Shown here: one piece after another, positions 32,109 to 41,930 of the stretch
Layout of the letters: every line of letters starts with the position of its first letter
How positions within the stretch are numbered: the stretch's first letter is position 1
Source: Stigmatella erecta
GTDB taxonomy: Bacteria; Myxococcota; Myxococcia; Myxococcales; Myxococcaceae
DNA: 64,000 nucleotides
Direction of reading: 5' to 3'
Assembly: GCF_900111745.1 (NCBI RefSeq)
Contig: NZ_FOIJ01000019.1
Coordinates: forward strand, 101,532 to 165,531
Program-made: the position numbers and the translations under genes
Notes under the pieces: generated by a model
The model's database searches: none
The model's input: only the letters and a program-made list of their open reading frames with translations
Told to the model about the DNA's origin: nothing

Positions 32109-33431
32109 ATGACCGCCGCTCCCTTCCTGCTCCTGCTCGCCGTGCTCCAGCAGACCTCTTCCGTGGAGGAGGTCTCCTCCGGGGACTCCGGGGATTCCTC
32201 CGTTCAGTTCCGCGCGCTGCTCGAGGCCGGGCCGCTGAGCTTCCCGTCGGGGACCCGCGGGGGCGAACAGGACCTCTTCGCCGCCGCCACCCCCGTGCTG
32301 CGCCTGGACGTGGGCGAGGGCTTCGCACTGGAAGTGGGCGCCACGCTGCGCTTCCGCCTGCTGGACCAGGACCCGAAGCAGAAGGCGGGGGACTACGGGG
32401 GCGGCCTGCGGCGCGAGGACTGGGACACGCCCAGTGACTTGGGCCAGCTCATCCGGGAGTTGCGGCTGGGCCGGGAGGAGGGCCGGTTCTTCTTCCGGGC
32501 GGGCCCCCTCACCACCTTCACCCTGGGCGAGGGCCACCTGGTGGACCGCTACGTCAACCAGCTGCCGGCGGACTACCACCCGGCGGGGGCCACCGCCACG
32601 GGCTACTTCGGCCCCTTCCGGCTCCAGGTGGCCGCCAGCGACGTGCTCGCCATGCGGCTGTTCGCCGGCGAGCTGCGCTTGGACATGGGCCGCCTGGTCA
32701 GCACCGACGAGACGGTGTTCGACCGCTACCACGTGAGCGCCTCCGTCGCGCACGACTTCGGGCGCGTGGGCGAGGAGCGCACCGAGTCCATCACCGCGGC
32801 GCTCGTGGGGGGCAACGCGGCCATCTACAAGGGCGAGCGCTTCCAGCTGTTCGCCATCGCCGGGGCGGGCAGCCGCGTGGACGTGAGCCCGCTGGACTTC
32901 GGCGGCTTCGTGGGCCTGTCGGCGCGCGGCATGCGCGGCGCGGTGGACGTCAGCGGCCGCCTGGAGGGGCGCTCCCAAGGGGGCAGCTTCCGCTTCGGGC
33001 TCTTCGGGCCCTCCTACGAGCTGTCGCGCTTCTCCGCCACGGGGCTCTCCGAGGCGCCGCTCGCCGAGGAGCGCCTGTCGCGGGCCTTCTCCGGCTACGG
33101 GGAGCTGCGGCTGGGGCTGGGGGATGCCGAGAACGCGCTGTACTTCTCGGCCAGCGCCGCCGCGGAGTATTTCGCCTTTGGCCGCATCGACACGGACATG
33201 GCGCTGATGCTGCAACTGCCGGGGGGCCGGACGCGCATCACCGCGCGCGCCATCGTGGTGGGCCTGAAGACCCACCCGCGCTACTCCCTGCTGGCCGAGC
33301 TGCGCCAGCGCCTGCTGTCCTCGCTCTACGTGTGGGGCTCCACCGGCACCGTGCACTTCCCTCAAGCCGATGGCACCCTGGTGCGCGGGTTCACCGCGGG
33401 GGCCGGCGTGGGCGTGGACTGGGCGCGCTGA
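32109..33431 (+). CDS. outer-membrane beta-barrel-like protein, unknown function
   Basis: About 440 residues from ATG 32109. A short signal-like stretch (MTAAPFLLLLAVLQQTS) is followed by alternating amphipathic strands with abundant F/Y/L and Gly: RLDVGEGFALEVGATLRFRL, FRAGPLTTFTLGEGH, YFGPFRLQVAASDVLAM, RFGLFGPSYELSRF. There are no recognisable catalytic motifs. The layout fits a porin-like barrel of the kind common in myxobacteria. It is followed by a convergent cupin gene 8 bp away. Confidence 0.65.
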   Translation: MTAAPFLLLLAVLQQTSSVEEVSSGDSGDSSVQFRALLEAGPLSFPSGTRGGEQDLFAAATPVLRLDVGEGFALEVGATLRFRLLDQDPKQKAGDYGGGLRREDWDTPSDLGQLIRELRLGREEGRFFFRAGPLTTFTLGEGHLVDRYVNQLPADYHPAGATATGYFGPFRLQVAASDVLAMRLFAGELRLDMGRLVSTDETVFDRYHVSASVAHDFGRVGEERTESITAALVGGNAAIYKGERFQLFAIAGAGSRVDVSPLDFGGFVGLSARGMRGAVDVSGRLEGRSQGGSFRFGLFGPSYELSRFSATGLSEAPLAEERLSRAFSGYGELRLGLGDAENALYFSASAAAEYFAFGRIDTDMALMLQLPGGRTRITARAIVVGLKTHPRYSLLAELRQRLLSSLYVWGSTGTVHFPQADGTLVRGFTAGAGVGVDWAR

Positions 33432-33439
33432 AGCGGGCG

Positions 33440-33844
33440 CTATCCGGCGAAGCCCTCCGCGATGTTGAAGAACGACTTGATGACGCGCTCGCAGTGCACC
33501 TCCCAGATGACCACCTGGCCCTGCTGGATGAAGTAGCTGTCCCCGGGGCGGTACGTGTGGGTCTGTCCACTTTCGTCCGTGAGCGTCACCTCGCCCTCCA
33601 GGATGGTGGCGTGCTCGGTGAACGGGAACGTCACCTCCACGCGCCCCCGGGTGGCCATGAAGAGCCCCGCCGTCATGGGGCCCGCCCGGAAATCCACCCG
33701 GGTGAAGATTTCCGGCCTGCCCCCCAGCGTCTTCCCGCCGAGGTTCTCGGGGCTGCCCAGCGAGACGAGTTGGGACAGGTCCTGGATCGTCCCAGGCGAG
33801 CACACGTTCATCCGGCGCGCCCGTACCGCATTGCTCGAAGTCAT
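33440..33844 (-). CDS. cupin-domain protein
   Basis: 134 residues with one beta-barrel cupin. TFPFTEHATILEGEVTLTDESGQTHTYRPGDSYFIQQGQVVIWEV holds the two cupin motifs: G/E-x-x-H replaced here by E-H-A-T, and PGDSYF for the second. The DUF861/EutQ-like subgroup usually binds a metal, but only some of the ligands are obvious here. ATG 33844 with AGGGAGGAG 4 bp upstream. It lies between a convergent outer-membrane gene and the downstream end of the RCK gene, with its own promoter region. Confidence 0.8.
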   Translation of the reverse strand: MTSSNAVRARRMNVCSPGTIQDLSQLVSLGSPENLGGKTLGGRPEIFTRVDFRAGPMTAGLFMATRGRVEVTFPFTEHATILEGEVTLTDESGQTHTYRPGDSYFIQQGQVVIWEVHCERVIKSFFNIAEGFAG

Positions 33845-33898
33845 GACTCCTCCCTAGCGAAAGCGGCGAGGATAATCTCTTTTTCAATCAGGCGACGG

Positions 33899-33912
33899 TT
33901 GGCCCCGGCCAA
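33899..33912. promoter_or_regulatory. inverted repeat TTGGCC-CC-GGCCAA upstream of the cupin gene
   Basis: Two perfect 6-bp arms with a 2-bp centre, 54 bp upstream of the cupin start. It might be a regulator site for that gene. It is G/C-rich and therefore easier to meet by chance than the A/T-containing repeats in this window. Confidence 0.3.
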
Positions 33913-34023
33913 GTGATGACGGCTGGCCAAGGGCCTGCCTGCAGAGACGGTCTTCGTTTCAGGAATTCCCGCCGCGGGGCGCGCCCGGCCGTACGCGCGG
34001 GTGATGGCGCTGTCGGTCCCCGG

Positions 34024-35157
34024 TCAGCGCCCGAAGAGCCCTTTGCGCCTCACGGCGGGCGGGGTGACCTGGGCGCGCGAGAGGCGCTGGCCGAGGATGC
34101 GGCTCATCTCCAGCGCCACGGAGGGGTTGGCCATCACCATGCCCCGGAAGTCCTCGCGCCCCACCGCCGCCAGCTCGCACGTGGTGGCCGCCAGCGCGGT
34201 GGCCATGCGCGGCTCGCCGGTGAGCAGCGCCAGCTCGCCGAAGAAGCCCCCCGGGCCCACCAGGCCCAGCACCTGCCCGCCGTCGCCCACGAGCTTCACC
34301 TCGCCGGAGAGCACCACGAAGAAGCTCTCGCCCGGGTCGCCCTTCTTGAAGATCTCCGCGCCCGCGGGGCGCTGGAGGAACTCCGCGCCCCGGGCCACGC
34401 CCTCCAGGTGCTCGTTGTTCAGGGGCATGAGGAAGTCCACCTTGCGCAGCGCCTGGGTGAGCGGGGTGATGCCGGCCGCCAGCGAGGGCTCCGCGGTGAG
34501 GAACTCCACCACCTGGGCGAGCTGCGCGCGGCGCGCCACGAGGATGACGGTGTGGCCGGCGCGCAGGAGCGTGCTCCCATCGGGCACCGCCGTGTGCCCC
34601 TCGGGGTCCACCATGCCGATGAAGAGGCTCTCCTTGGGGAAGCCCTCCAGGGCGCGCACCTGCGCCACCGTCTTGCCCGCCACGAGCGCGCGGGCGGGCA
34701 CCGTCAGCTCGAACAGAATCGTCTGCCCATCGGCCAGCGGCAGCGAGCCCTCCACCTGGGGAAAGTCGATGGCCGTGGTCATCTTCGCCACCACCACCTC
34801 CGCCTCCGCCACCAGCTCCTTCACGCCCGCCAGCCGGTACGCCTCGCGGTAGCGCGTGTCCAGCATGCGCACCATGAGCCGCGCCCCGGACATGCTCCGC
34901 ACCAGCATGGCGAAGGCCAGGTTCTCGGGATCCCTGGCGAGCACCCCCGCGGCCACGTCCGCCGTGGCGATGCCCGCGGCCTCCAGCACGTGGGGGTCCG
35001 TGGCATCGCCGCACACGGTCACCACGCCCACCTCATCGAAGAGCCGGGTGCAGATGCCCGCGTCGCGCTCGATGACCGTCACGGTGTGCTGCTCGGCGAT
35101 GAGCCGCGCGGACAGCACCGAGCCCACCCTGCCTCCTCCGGCGATGACGATCCTCAT
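34024..35157 (-). CDS. TrkA-N/TrkA-C (RCK) protein fused to a cyclic-nucleotide-binding domain
   Basis: 377 residues. Residues 1-115 are a TrkA-N Rossmann domain (IVIAGGGRVGSVLSARL with GxGxxG, then VIERD). Residues about 135-215 are a TrkA-C ligand domain. About 245-365 form a cNMP domain (IFKKGDPGESFFVVLSGEVKLV, then GGFFGELALLTGEPRMATALA), with FGELALL-x-G-x-PR-x-AT matching the phosphate cassette including the key arginine. It gates potassium or cation transport by NAD(H) and possibly cAMP. It is second in an operon with the CPA1 antiporter: the antiporter stop and this ATG overlap by 4 bp. Confidence 0.93.
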   Translation of the reverse strand: MRIVIAGGGRVGSVLSARLIAEQHTVTVIERDAGICTRLFDEVGVVTVCGDATDPHVLEAAGIATADVAAGVLARDPENLAFAMLVRSMSGARLMVRMLDTRYREAYRLAGVKELVAEAEVVVAKMTTAIDFPQVEGSLPLADGQTILFELTVPARALVAGKTVAQVRALEGFPKESLFIGMVDPEGHTAVPDGSTLLRAGHTVILVARRAQLAQVVEFLTAEPSLAAGITPLTQALRKVDFLMPLNNEHLEGVARGAEFLQRPAGAEIFKKGDPGESFFVVLSGEVKLVGDGGQVLGLVGPGGFFGELALLTGEPRMATALAATTCELAAVGREDFRGMVMANPSVALEMSRILGQRLSRAQVTPPAVRRKGLFGR

Positions 35158-36743
35158 GAAGCCTTGTGTCCTCCTCCGGGCTCCCCGTGCGGGGCGCCGC
35201 GCAGTGCATGTTCCAGCTCCAGCGTCCGCTCATCCAGCCGCGCGAGCATCTCCTCCGCGGTCGCTTCGGGGATGAGCCCGTTGCGCCGCGCGCCCAGGAG
35301 CGCCGTGCGCTCGGCGTCGATGAGGCGGCGGCGCACGGCGATGAGGCTCTTGGCCCCCTGCGCCAGGTGCTGCTCGTGGATGCGCCGCAGCTCCCGCTCC
35401 GCGCGGGCGATGTTCACCTGGTAGTCCCCGCGCAGGTGGTCATACGCGGCCCGGGGGATGAGCCCCTGGCCGTGCAGCGTCTCCAGCTCGTGGTGCGCGG
35501 CCCGGCTGGCGATGAGCCGCGCCTGCTGCTCGGCCACCTGGAAGGACACCGGGTCCTGCTCCAGCAGCCCCATGCGCCGCAGGAACCCGCCCAGCATCAG
35601 CCCCTGGCCCACGAGCGACAGGAAGGTGACGCCGAAGGCGATGGCCACCAGCAGCTCGCGCGAGGGGGTGTTGGCCGGCAAGCCCAGCACCAGGCCGATG
35701 GAAATGGCGCCCTTGATGTTGCCCACCAGGAACACGTGCTGCCAGCGCAGGGGGATGGCCTCCGCGGGGCGCACCCAGCGCAGCAGGAGGAACGGCCCGT
35801 AGATGGCCACCGCGCGGCCCAGGAAGATGCACACCACGGCGATGAGCGTCTGCGGCAGGTACGCCAGCAGCGTCTCGGGCGGCGTGGACAGCCCCATGGA
35901 CAGGAAGAGGAAGGTGTTCACCCCGAAGGCGGCGTACTCCCAGAAGGTGTGGATGGCCACCTGGCTCTGCGGCGAGACGTCCCGGCGCAGCGTGCCGCCC
36001 ACCGTGAGCCCGGCGGTGACGGCCGCGATGGCGCCCGAGAGGTGGAACTGCTCGGCGGCGGCGAACGAGGCGAACGCCAGCGCCGTGGTGGCCATGATCT
36101 CCGCCAGCGGATCCTCGGTGCGGCGGATGACGAAGCTGGCCAGCAGGCCCAGCGAGAGCCCCACGACGGCCCCGCCCAGGCTGGCCAGCACCACCTGGCC
36201 GCTCATGAGCGCCAGCGAGGGGCTGTGCCCGCCGGCCACCACCGCGCTGATGGCCGCGTAGACGACGAGCGCCGTGCCGTCATTGAAGAGGCTCTCGCCC
36301 TGCATGATGCCCGACAGGCGCTGGGGCACCGGGGCGCGGCGGAAGGCATAGAGGATGGAGACGGTGTCCGTGACGGCGAGCACCGAGCCCAGGAGCAGCG
36401 CCGGGCCCCAGGCGAGCGCCAGGCTCCAGTGCAGCGTGGCCCCCGTGGCCCCGATGGCGAGCAGCATCCCCAGCGTGGCCAAGAGCGCGATGGGCACCGC
36501 GTTGGCGCGCACGTTGGCCAGGTCCGCGGTGATGCCCCCCTCGAAGAGCAGCGCCGGCAGGCATACCAGGAACACCACCTCCGCGTTCAGCGGGGGGATG
36601 CCCGGCAGCAGGCCGCTCACGGAGATGAGGAGCCCGCCCACCACCAGCGCCACGTTGTAGGGAAGGCTCGCGCGCTTGGCGGCGATGGCCACCACGATGG
36701 CCACCACCATCAAACCAATGATGACTGGCATCTCCAGATGCAC
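35154..36743 (-). CDS. CPA1-family Na+/H+ antiporter (NhaP-like)
   Basis: About 529 residues from GTG 36743; AGGAGG lies 12 bp upstream, better placed than for the in-frame ATG at 36731. About 12 membrane helices. Family blocks: LLFEGGITADLANVRANAVPI, AVTDTVSILYAFRRAPVPQRL (the CPA1 ND-type region), GESLFNDGTALVVYAAI, SGAIAAVTAGLTVGG and NIKGAISIGLVLGLP. The cytoplasmic C-terminal about 140 residues form a helical regulatory tail (HELETLHGQGLIPRAAYDHLRGDY). It exchanges Na+ or K+ for H+ at the inner membrane. Its stop overlaps the RCK/cNMP gene, so they act together. Confidence 0.93.
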   Translation of the reverse strand: MHLEMPVIIGLMVVAIVVAIAAKRASLPYNVALVVGGLLISVSGLLPGIPPLNAEVVFLVCLPALLFEGGITADLANVRANAVPIALLATLGMLLAIGATGATLHWSLALAWGPALLLGSVLAVTDTVSILYAFRRAPVPQRLSGIMQGESLFNDGTALVVYAAISAVVAGGHSPSLALMSGQVVLASLGGAVVGLSLGLLASFVIRRTEDPLAEIMATTALAFASFAAAEQFHLSGAIAAVTAGLTVGGTLRRDVSPQSQVAIHTFWEYAAFGVNTFLFLSMGLSTPPETLLAYLPQTLIAVVCIFLGRAVAIYGPFLLLRWVRPAEAIPLRWQHVFLVGNIKGAISIGLVLGLPANTPSRELLVAIAFGVTFLSLVGQGLMLGGFLRRMGLLEQDPVSFQVAEQQARLIASRAAHHELETLHGQGLIPRAAYDHLRGDYQVNIARAERELRRIHEQHLAQGAKSLIAVRRRLIDAERTALLGARRNGLIPEATAEEMLARLDERTLELEHALRGAPHGEPGGGHKAS

Positions 36744-36924
36744 GGTGTGTCCATTCCTCCTGGGCCGGGTGGGAGGAAGCCTCTCACCCGGGGGCCGCCG
36801 CCGCACGCCAGCCGGCAGAACGCGGCCCCGCCGCCGGGGCGACTGTACGGACCGCGAGTGAATCTGTCATCATTCCAAGACATCCTCGAAATACATCGTG
36901 ATGCTGAAAACAGGAGGAAGGCCG

Positions 36925-39900
36925 ATGTCCCCGTCGCCTCGAACCCTCGCTGCCCTGCTGGGTGTGGGCCTGTGGCTCTCCTGCGCGGAGCCCCCCGCGC
37001 CCGGTGTCCCACCGGAGGCCGCTTCCTCCCACGCCCTGGGCGCGGCCCCCCCGGCGGGGCGAAGGCTGCACCGGGCCGGTGAGGGGGGCATCGCCGGCCG
37101 GTACATCGTCGTCTTCTCGGAGGCGGAGACCCAGCGGCTGCGGGCCTCGCCGCTGGAGGTGCGCAAGGCCTCGGAGGCGCTCTCGAAGGGGTACCGCGCC
37201 ACCGTGCGGCGGGTGTACGCGAGCGCGCTCAAGGGGTTCTCCGCCGAGCTTCCGGAGGCCGAGGCGCTGCGCCTGAGCGAGGATCCGCGCGTGCGCTACG
37301 TCGAGCAGGAGCGCGTCTTCACCCTGCACGGCACCCCGCAGACCAACCCCCCCTGGGGGCTGGATCGCCTGGACCAGCGCGCGCTGCCGCTGGATGGCCG
37401 GTACCACCCGGAATACACGGGGGCGGGGGTCCACGCGTACGTGCTCGACACGGGCATCCGGGAGACCCACGCCGAGTTCGCCGGGCGGATGGGCGAGGGC
37501 TTCGACGCGGTGGGCGGCGGCAGCCCCACGGACTGCCACGGCCACGGCACCCACGTGGCCGGCACGCTGGGCGGTACCACGTACGGGGTGGCCAAGGCCG
37601 TGACGCTCCACGCGGTGCGGATGATCGACTGCTCGGGGGAGGGGACGCTGGAGCAGCTGCTGTCGGGCATCGACTGGGTGTCGGCGAACCACGTGAAGCC
37701 CGCCGTGGCCAACATGAGCCTGGGGGCCGAGGGCACCCAGGCGGTGGATGACGCGGTGACGGCCTCCATCGCCCAGGGCATCACCTATGTCGTCTCCGCG
37801 GGCAACGAGGGCTTCGATGCGTGCACCAAGTCGCCCGCGCGCACCCCGCGGGCGCTCACCGTGGGCGCCACGGACGGCGCCGACCAGCGCTCCTTCTTCT
37901 CCAACTTCGGCACGTGCGTGGACCTGTTCGCCCCCGGCGAGGACATCCTCTCGGCGTGGCACACCTCGGACACGGACTCGGTCCTCGAGAGCGGCACCTC
38001 CATGGCCTCGCCCCACGCCGCGGGCGCCGCCGCGCTCTACCTGGAGGCGCACCCCCAGGCCTCGCCCGGCGAGGTGCATGACGAGCTGGTGGCCCGCGCC
38101 ACGCGGGGGCTGGTGTCGGACGCTGGCGAGGGCTCGCCGGACGTGCTGCTGCACGCAGGCTGCATGGGCTCGGCAGGCGCGGTGAATCCCCAGGCCACGC
38201 TCACCGCGCCCGCGGAGGGCGCGGTGCTCACCGGCCTGGTGACGATTGCCGCCACCGCCAGCGACGATGGGCTCGTCTCCCGCGTGGAGTTCTACGTGGA
38301 TGGGAAGCTGCTGGGCTCGGACGCCGAGGCGCCCTACACGTGGGAGTGGAACAGCAACGAGGTGGGCAACGGGCCCCACGTGCTCGGCGTGCGGGCCTTC
38401 GACGAGGGCTGCAACAGCCACTTCGCCTCGGTCACCGTCCTCCTCCAGAACCCCGGCAAGGCCGCCTATGACGCGGCGCTGGGGGCGCCCGTCTGCGCGG
38501 AGCTGGCCAGCCAGTGCGACTCGATGGACCTGCTGGTGGGCCGGGGCGCCATGGGCCCCGAGCCGCACACGCCCAACACCCTGGCCGGCGCGTGCCCGGA
38601 CGGGGACGAGGGCTGGTACCAGTTCGACGGCTCGCTCGAGCGGCTCAAGGTGGAGCGGGAGGATGGGACGCCGTTCGCCGCGGGCAAGCAGGTGCGCATC
38701 GTGGCAAGCTTCTACTCGGGCCTCTTCGGCGCGGTGGAGCGGCTGGAGCTGTACTCGGCCGCCAACGCCCAGGCGCCCGACTGGAAGCTCATCGGCCCGG
38801 TGCTGCCGCTGGACTACGGGCTGAACACCGTGGCCACCCGCTTCATCCTGCCGCCGGGCGGCGTGCAGGCCATCCGCGGCGTCTACCGGAGCTCGGGCGA
38901 GGCCGGGCCCTGCGTGGTGGGCGCCTCCAATGACCACGACGACCTGGTGTTCTGGGTGGGCAGCGAGCCGGACACCGCGCCGCCCACGGCCACGCTCACC
39001 GCCCCCGCGGCGGGCACGGCCCTCAAGGGCACCGTCAAGCTCACCGCGGCGGCGGCCGACAACTTCGGCGTCACCCATGTGGAGTTCTACGCGGACGGCA
39101 CGCTCCTGGCGTCCACCGCCACCGAGCCCTTCAGCTTCTCCTGGAACACGTCGCGGGTGCCCAACGGGGCCACCACCCTGTCCGTCCGCGCCTACGATGC
39201 GGTGGGGCAGGTGGGCACGTCGGCCCCCGTGGCGGTCACCGTCGAGAACGACACGACGCCGCCCACCGTCGGCTTCACCGCCCCCGCGGAGGGCGCCGAT
39301 GTCCGGGACACGGTGTCCCTGGCCGTGACGGCCACCGACAACGTGAAGGTGACGCGCGTGGACTTCTTCGTGGGCGCCACGCGGCTGGGCAGCGACACCG
39401 CCGCGCCCTTCAGCTACAGCTGGTCCACGCGCACCACGGCCAATGGCCCCTACACCCTGCGCGCCACGGCCTTCGACGCGGCGGGCAACTCGGCCACCGC
39501 CGAGCGCACCGTCTCCGTGGCGAACGACGAGGAGCCCCCGTCCGTGGTGCTCACCCAGCCCGGGGAGGCGCAGACGCTGCAGGGCATGGTGAGCCTGGCG
39601 GCCACGGCCAGTGACAACCTGGGCGTGTCGCGCGTGGCGTTCTTCCTGGACGGCGTCCAGGTGGCCTCGGACGCCTCGGCCCCCTACACCTACAACTACA
39701 ACACCCGGCTCAAGGCCAACGGCACCTGGACGCTCCAGGCGAGGGCCTATGACGCCCGGGGCAACGAGGGGCGCTCGGAGGAGGTGCGCGTGCGGTTCGA
39801 CAATGACTTCACCCCGCCCACCGTCACGCTCACCAGCCCCGGGCAGGGCGAGACGCTGATGGGCACGGTGACGTTCGCGGCCGACGCCAGCGACGGCGAG

Positions 39901-40365
39901 GGCGTGGCCCGGGTGAGCTTCTTCCTCGACGGCGTCCAGCTGGGCCAGGACACCTCGCCCCCCTTCACCCTGAGCTACAACACGCGCAACAAGCCCAACG
40001 GGGTGAAGGTCCTCACGGCGAAGGCCTACGATGCGGTGAGCAACGTGGGCACCTCGCAGGAGCTCCGGGTGACGTTCGACAACGACTTCGTCCTGCCCAC
40101 CACCAGCATCCTGGCGCCCACGGCCAACGCGGCGGTGTCCGGCACGGTGACCATCGAGGCCGCGGCGGGCGACGACCGGGGCCTCGAGCGGGTGGAGTTC
40201 TTCATCGGAGGCGTGCTGAAGGGCACGGTCACCACGGCGCCGTATACCTTCGCCTGGGACACCGCCAAGTCCGCCGCGGGCACCGTGCAGCTCATGACCA
40301 AGGCGTGGGACACGGCGGGCAACTCCAAGTCCAGCACCGCCGTGCCGGTGAAGGTGGTCCGCTAG
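36925..40365 (+). CDS. secreted subtilisin-like serine protease with six Ig-like (Big_7-type) repeats
   Basis: About 1146 residues from ATG 36925 (AGGAGG 8 bp upstream). A signal peptide ([13 protein letters not shown]) may end in a lipid-attachment cysteine. An inhibitor_I9 propeptide ([14 protein letters not shown] to [14 protein letters not shown]) precedes the S8 domain: Asp175 ([11 protein letters not shown]), His207 ([10 protein letters not shown]) and Ser359 ([12 protein letters not shown]), all intact. After it come one Ig-like repeat, an unrelated 180-residue insert, and five more repeats of about 91-93 residues. It is probably a broad secreted protease for prey or protein breakdown. 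Confidence 0.93.
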   Translation: MSPSPRTLAALLGVGLWLSCAEPPAPGVPPEAASSHALGAAPPAGRRLHRAGEGGIAGRYIVVFSEAETQRLRASPLEVRKASEALSKGYRATVRRVYASALKGFSAELPEAEALRLSEDPRVRYVEQERVFTLHGTPQTNPPWGLDRLDQRALPLDGRYHPEYTGAGVHAYVLDTGIRETHAEFAGRMGEGFDAVGGGSPTDCHGHGTHVAGTLGGTTYGVAKAVTLHAVRMIDCSGEGTLEQLLSGIDWVSANHVKPAVANMSLGAEGTQAVDDAVTASIAQGITYVVSAGNEGFDACTKSPARTPRALTVGATDGADQRSFFSNFGTCVDLFAPGEDILSAWHTSDTDSVLESGTSMASPHAAGAAALYLEAHPQASPGEVHDELVARATRGLVSDAGEGSPDVLLHAGCMGSAGAVNPQATLTAPAEGAVLTGLVTIAATASDDGLVSRVEFYVDGKLLGSDAEAPYTWEWNSNEVGNGPHVLGVRAFDEGCNSHFASVTVLLQNPGKAAYDAALGAPVCAELASQCDSMDLLVGRGAMGPEPHTPNTLAGACPDGDEGWYQFDGSLERLKVEREDGTPFAAGKQVRIVASFYSGLFGAVERLELYSAANAQAPDWKLIGPVLPLDYGLNTVATRFILPPGGVQAIRGVYRSSGEAGPCVVGASNDHDDLVFWVGSEPDTAPPTATLTAPAAGTALKGTVKLTAAAADNFGVTHVEFYADGTLLASTATEPFSFSWNTSRVPNGATTLSVRAYDAVGQVGTSAPVAVTVENDTTPPTVGFTAPAEGADVRDTVSLAVTATDNVKVTRVDFFVGATRLGSDTAAPFSYSWSTRTTANGPYTLRATAFDAAGNSATAERTVSVANDEEPPSVVLTQPGEAQTLQGMVSLAATASDNLGVSRVAFFLDGVQVASDASAPYTYNYNTRLKANGTWTLQARAYDARGNEGRSEEVRVRFDNDFTPPTVTLTSPGQGETLMGTVTFAADASDGEGVARVSFFLDGVQLGQDTSPPFTLSYNTRNKPNGVKVLTAKAYDAVSNVGTSQELRVTFDNDFVLPTTSILAPTANAAVSGTVTIEAAAGDDRGLERVEFFIGGVLKGTVTTAPYTFAWDTAKSAAGTVQLMTKAWDTAGNSKSSTAVPVKVVR
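38197..40362 (+). repeat. six Ig-like repeats in the protease C-terminal half
   Basis: Each unit has the frame (T/S)-x-x-(A/S)P..., AxASDN.GVxRVxFFxDG, then (S/N)YNT...NG and A(Y/F)DA.GN, about 91-93 codons long. The first is at about 38197-38445; units two to six run without gaps from 38992. The sequence between about 38446 and 38991 is a different domain with no repeat pattern. Confidence 0.85.
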
Positions 40366-40496
40366 GACCCAGGGGGCGCCCGGCCGTGGGGCAAGCCTGC
40401 GGCCGAGGCGCTGGTCCTCTCCGAGGGGACCTTCCGTTGTCGCCTCCCGGGACGTGGGCACCTTCTTGGAAGGACCCTTTTCCGGAGGAGGGACGC

Positions 40497-41066
40497 ATGG
40501 CTCGAATCATGTTCATCGTGGCATCTGACTTCGAGGACTCGGAGTTCCGTGTCCCCTACGACCGGGCGAAAGAGGCGGGCCACGAGGCGGTCATCGTCGG
40601 CTCGGAGGCCGGCAAGAAGCTCAAGGGCAAGAAGGGCAAGGAGTCCATCGTCGTGGACCGGGCGGCCCGCCATGTCTCCGCCGAGGAGTTCGACGCGCTC
40701 GTCATTCCCGGCGGCTACTCGCCGGACCACCTGCGCCTGGACGCGGACGTGGTGGGGCTCGTGCGCGGCTTCTTCCAGGCGCACAAGCCCATCGCCGCCA
40801 TCTGCCACGCGGGCTGGATGCTCGCCGAGGCGGGCATCCTGGAGGGGCGCACGGTGACGTCCTACCCCTCCATCAAGACGGACCTCATCAACGCGGGCGC
40901 GCACTGGGTGGACCGCGAGGTGGTGGAGGACGGCCCCCTCATCACCTCGCGCAAGCCGGATGACCTGGAGGCCTTCTGCGAGGCGCTGCTGCGCCAGGTG
41001 GCCCAGGGGCGTGCCGCCCAGCCCGGCGGCGAGACCGTGACGGAGGTACCGCCCTCCATTCACTGA
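40497..41066 (+). CDS. DJ-1/PfpI-family protein
   Basis: 189 residues from ATG 40497 with GGAGGAGGG just upstream. The family's nucleophile elbow is AAICHAGWML, with Cys103; the glutamate is in DFEDSEFRVPY near residue 15, and LVIPGGYSPDHLR precedes it. The closest relatives are YhbO/PfpI-type proteins, described as proteases or as deglycases that repair glyoxal damage; which activity applies here cannot be told. It overlaps by 7 bp with the convergent MerR-type gene. Confidence 0.92.
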   Translation: MARIMFIVASDFEDSEFRVPYDRAKEAGHEAVIVGSEAGKKLKGKKGKESIVVDRAARHVSAEEFDALVIPGGYSPDHLRLDADVVGLVRGFFQAHKPIAAICHAGWMLAEAGILEGRTVTSYPSIKTDLINAGAHWVDREVVEDGPLITSRKPDDLEAFCEALLRQVAQGRAAQPGGETVTEVPPSIH

Positions 41067-41824
41067 GAGAGGGCCCGCGCGGCGTTCGCCTGGAAGGCCT
41101 CGTGCGCGTAGCGCGCGAGCCCCGGGCGCACCCCGTCGAGGCTCGCCGTGAACCGGGCATCGGTCACGTACATCTCGCCGAGCCCCCGGTGCATCGCGTG
41201 GGCGCAGGGGTAGAACCACCGCGAGATGTACTGGCGGTGCTGCTCCGCGAGATCCATCACCCCCTCGTCCGTGGGGGGCGTGCCCGCCTCCAGCTGGGCC
41301 GCCAACTGCCGCAGCAGGGCGTCCCCCTCGGCCTTGAGCCGCTGCCAGTCCTCGCGGGTGTAGCGCGAGGTCCGCTTCGCGGACTCCCGGTAGGCCTCCG
41401 TGTGGCCCCAGCGCTCGCGGACCTCTTCGTCGTACGTCGAGGGCTCGAAGTCTCCGAACATCTTCGCCTGCTCTTCCTGTGACATGGGGGTTCCTCTCTC
41501 CAGGGTGTCGAGCGCCGCGTCCACCGCGCGGACGAGCGCCTGGAGGTGGCCGGCCTTCTCGAGCAGCAGCCGCCGCTGGGTGTGCAGCGCGGCCCGCACG
41601 TCGAAGTCCGGGTCATTCAGGACGCGGAGGATCTCCTCCAGCGGGAAGCCCAGCTCCTTGTAGAAGAGCACCTGCTGGAGCCGCCGCAGATCCTCCGCCG
41701 CGTAGAGCCGGTAGCCCGCCTCGCTCCGTCCGGAGGGCGTGAGCAGCCCCAGCTCGTCGTAGTGGTGCAACGTCCGGATGCTGATCCTCGCCAGCCGGGC
41801 CACCTGGCTCACCGTCAGGGCCAT
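41060..41824 (-). CDS. MerR-family regulator with TipAS-like effector domain
   Basis: 254 residues. Residues 1-75 are a MerR helix-turn-helix (LTVSQVARLARISIRTLHHYDELGLLTPSGRSEAGYRLY), followed by a coiled-coil dimerisation helix (about 78-115). The C-terminal about 135 residues match the TipAS antibiotic-recognition domain (FGDFEPSTYDEEVRERWGHTEAYRESAKRTSRY), with the W-G-x-T-x-A-(Y/F)-x-x-S pattern. TipAS domains bind thiopeptide-like antibiotics. ATG 41824; GAGGTGAGG lies 3 bp upstream. It seems autoregulated through the 19-bp-spacer promoter at 41845-41875. Confidence 0.92.
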   Translation of the reverse strand: MALTVSQVARLARISIRTLHHYDELGLLTPSGRSEAGYRLYAAEDLRRLQQVLFYKELGFPLEEILRVLNDPDFDVRAALHTQRRLLLEKAGHLQALVRAVDAALDTLERGTPMSQEEQAKMFGDFEPSTYDEEVRERWGHTEAYRESAKRTSRYTREDWQRLKAEGDALLRQLAAQLEAGTPPTDEGVMDLAEQHRQYISRWFYPCAHAMHRGLGEMYVTDARFTASLDGVRPGLARYAHEAFQANAARALSQ

Positions 41825-41844
41825 CGTCCTCACCTCCGCGAGAA

Positions 41845-41875
41845 CAGATAGGGCCTCCCGTGGCGTGAGGGTCAA
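41845..41875 (-). promoter_or_regulatory. MerR-type promoter with 19-bp spacer and operator dyad
   Basis: On the minus strand: TTGACC (41875 to 41870), 19-bp spacer, TATCTG (41850 to 41845). The over-long spacer is the hallmark of MerR-activated promoters. Within it is an imperfect dyad, CCTCCCG-TGG-CGTGAGG on the plus strand (41854-41870; one mismatch), like known MerR-family sites. Transcription would start about 14 bp before the ATG at 41824. Confidence 0.7.
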
Positions 41876-41930
41876 CCCCCCTTCGCGGGGCCCCCCCTGC
41901 GAAACGGCGGGCCGTGCGCTAGAGTGAGGG

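Noticed and set aside
36784..40461. An open frame of about 1225 codons opposite the subtilisin-like protease
   Set aside because: A reverse-strand shadow of a high-GC gene: Arg/Gly/His-rich, no domains, and the forward frame has a complete catalytic triad.
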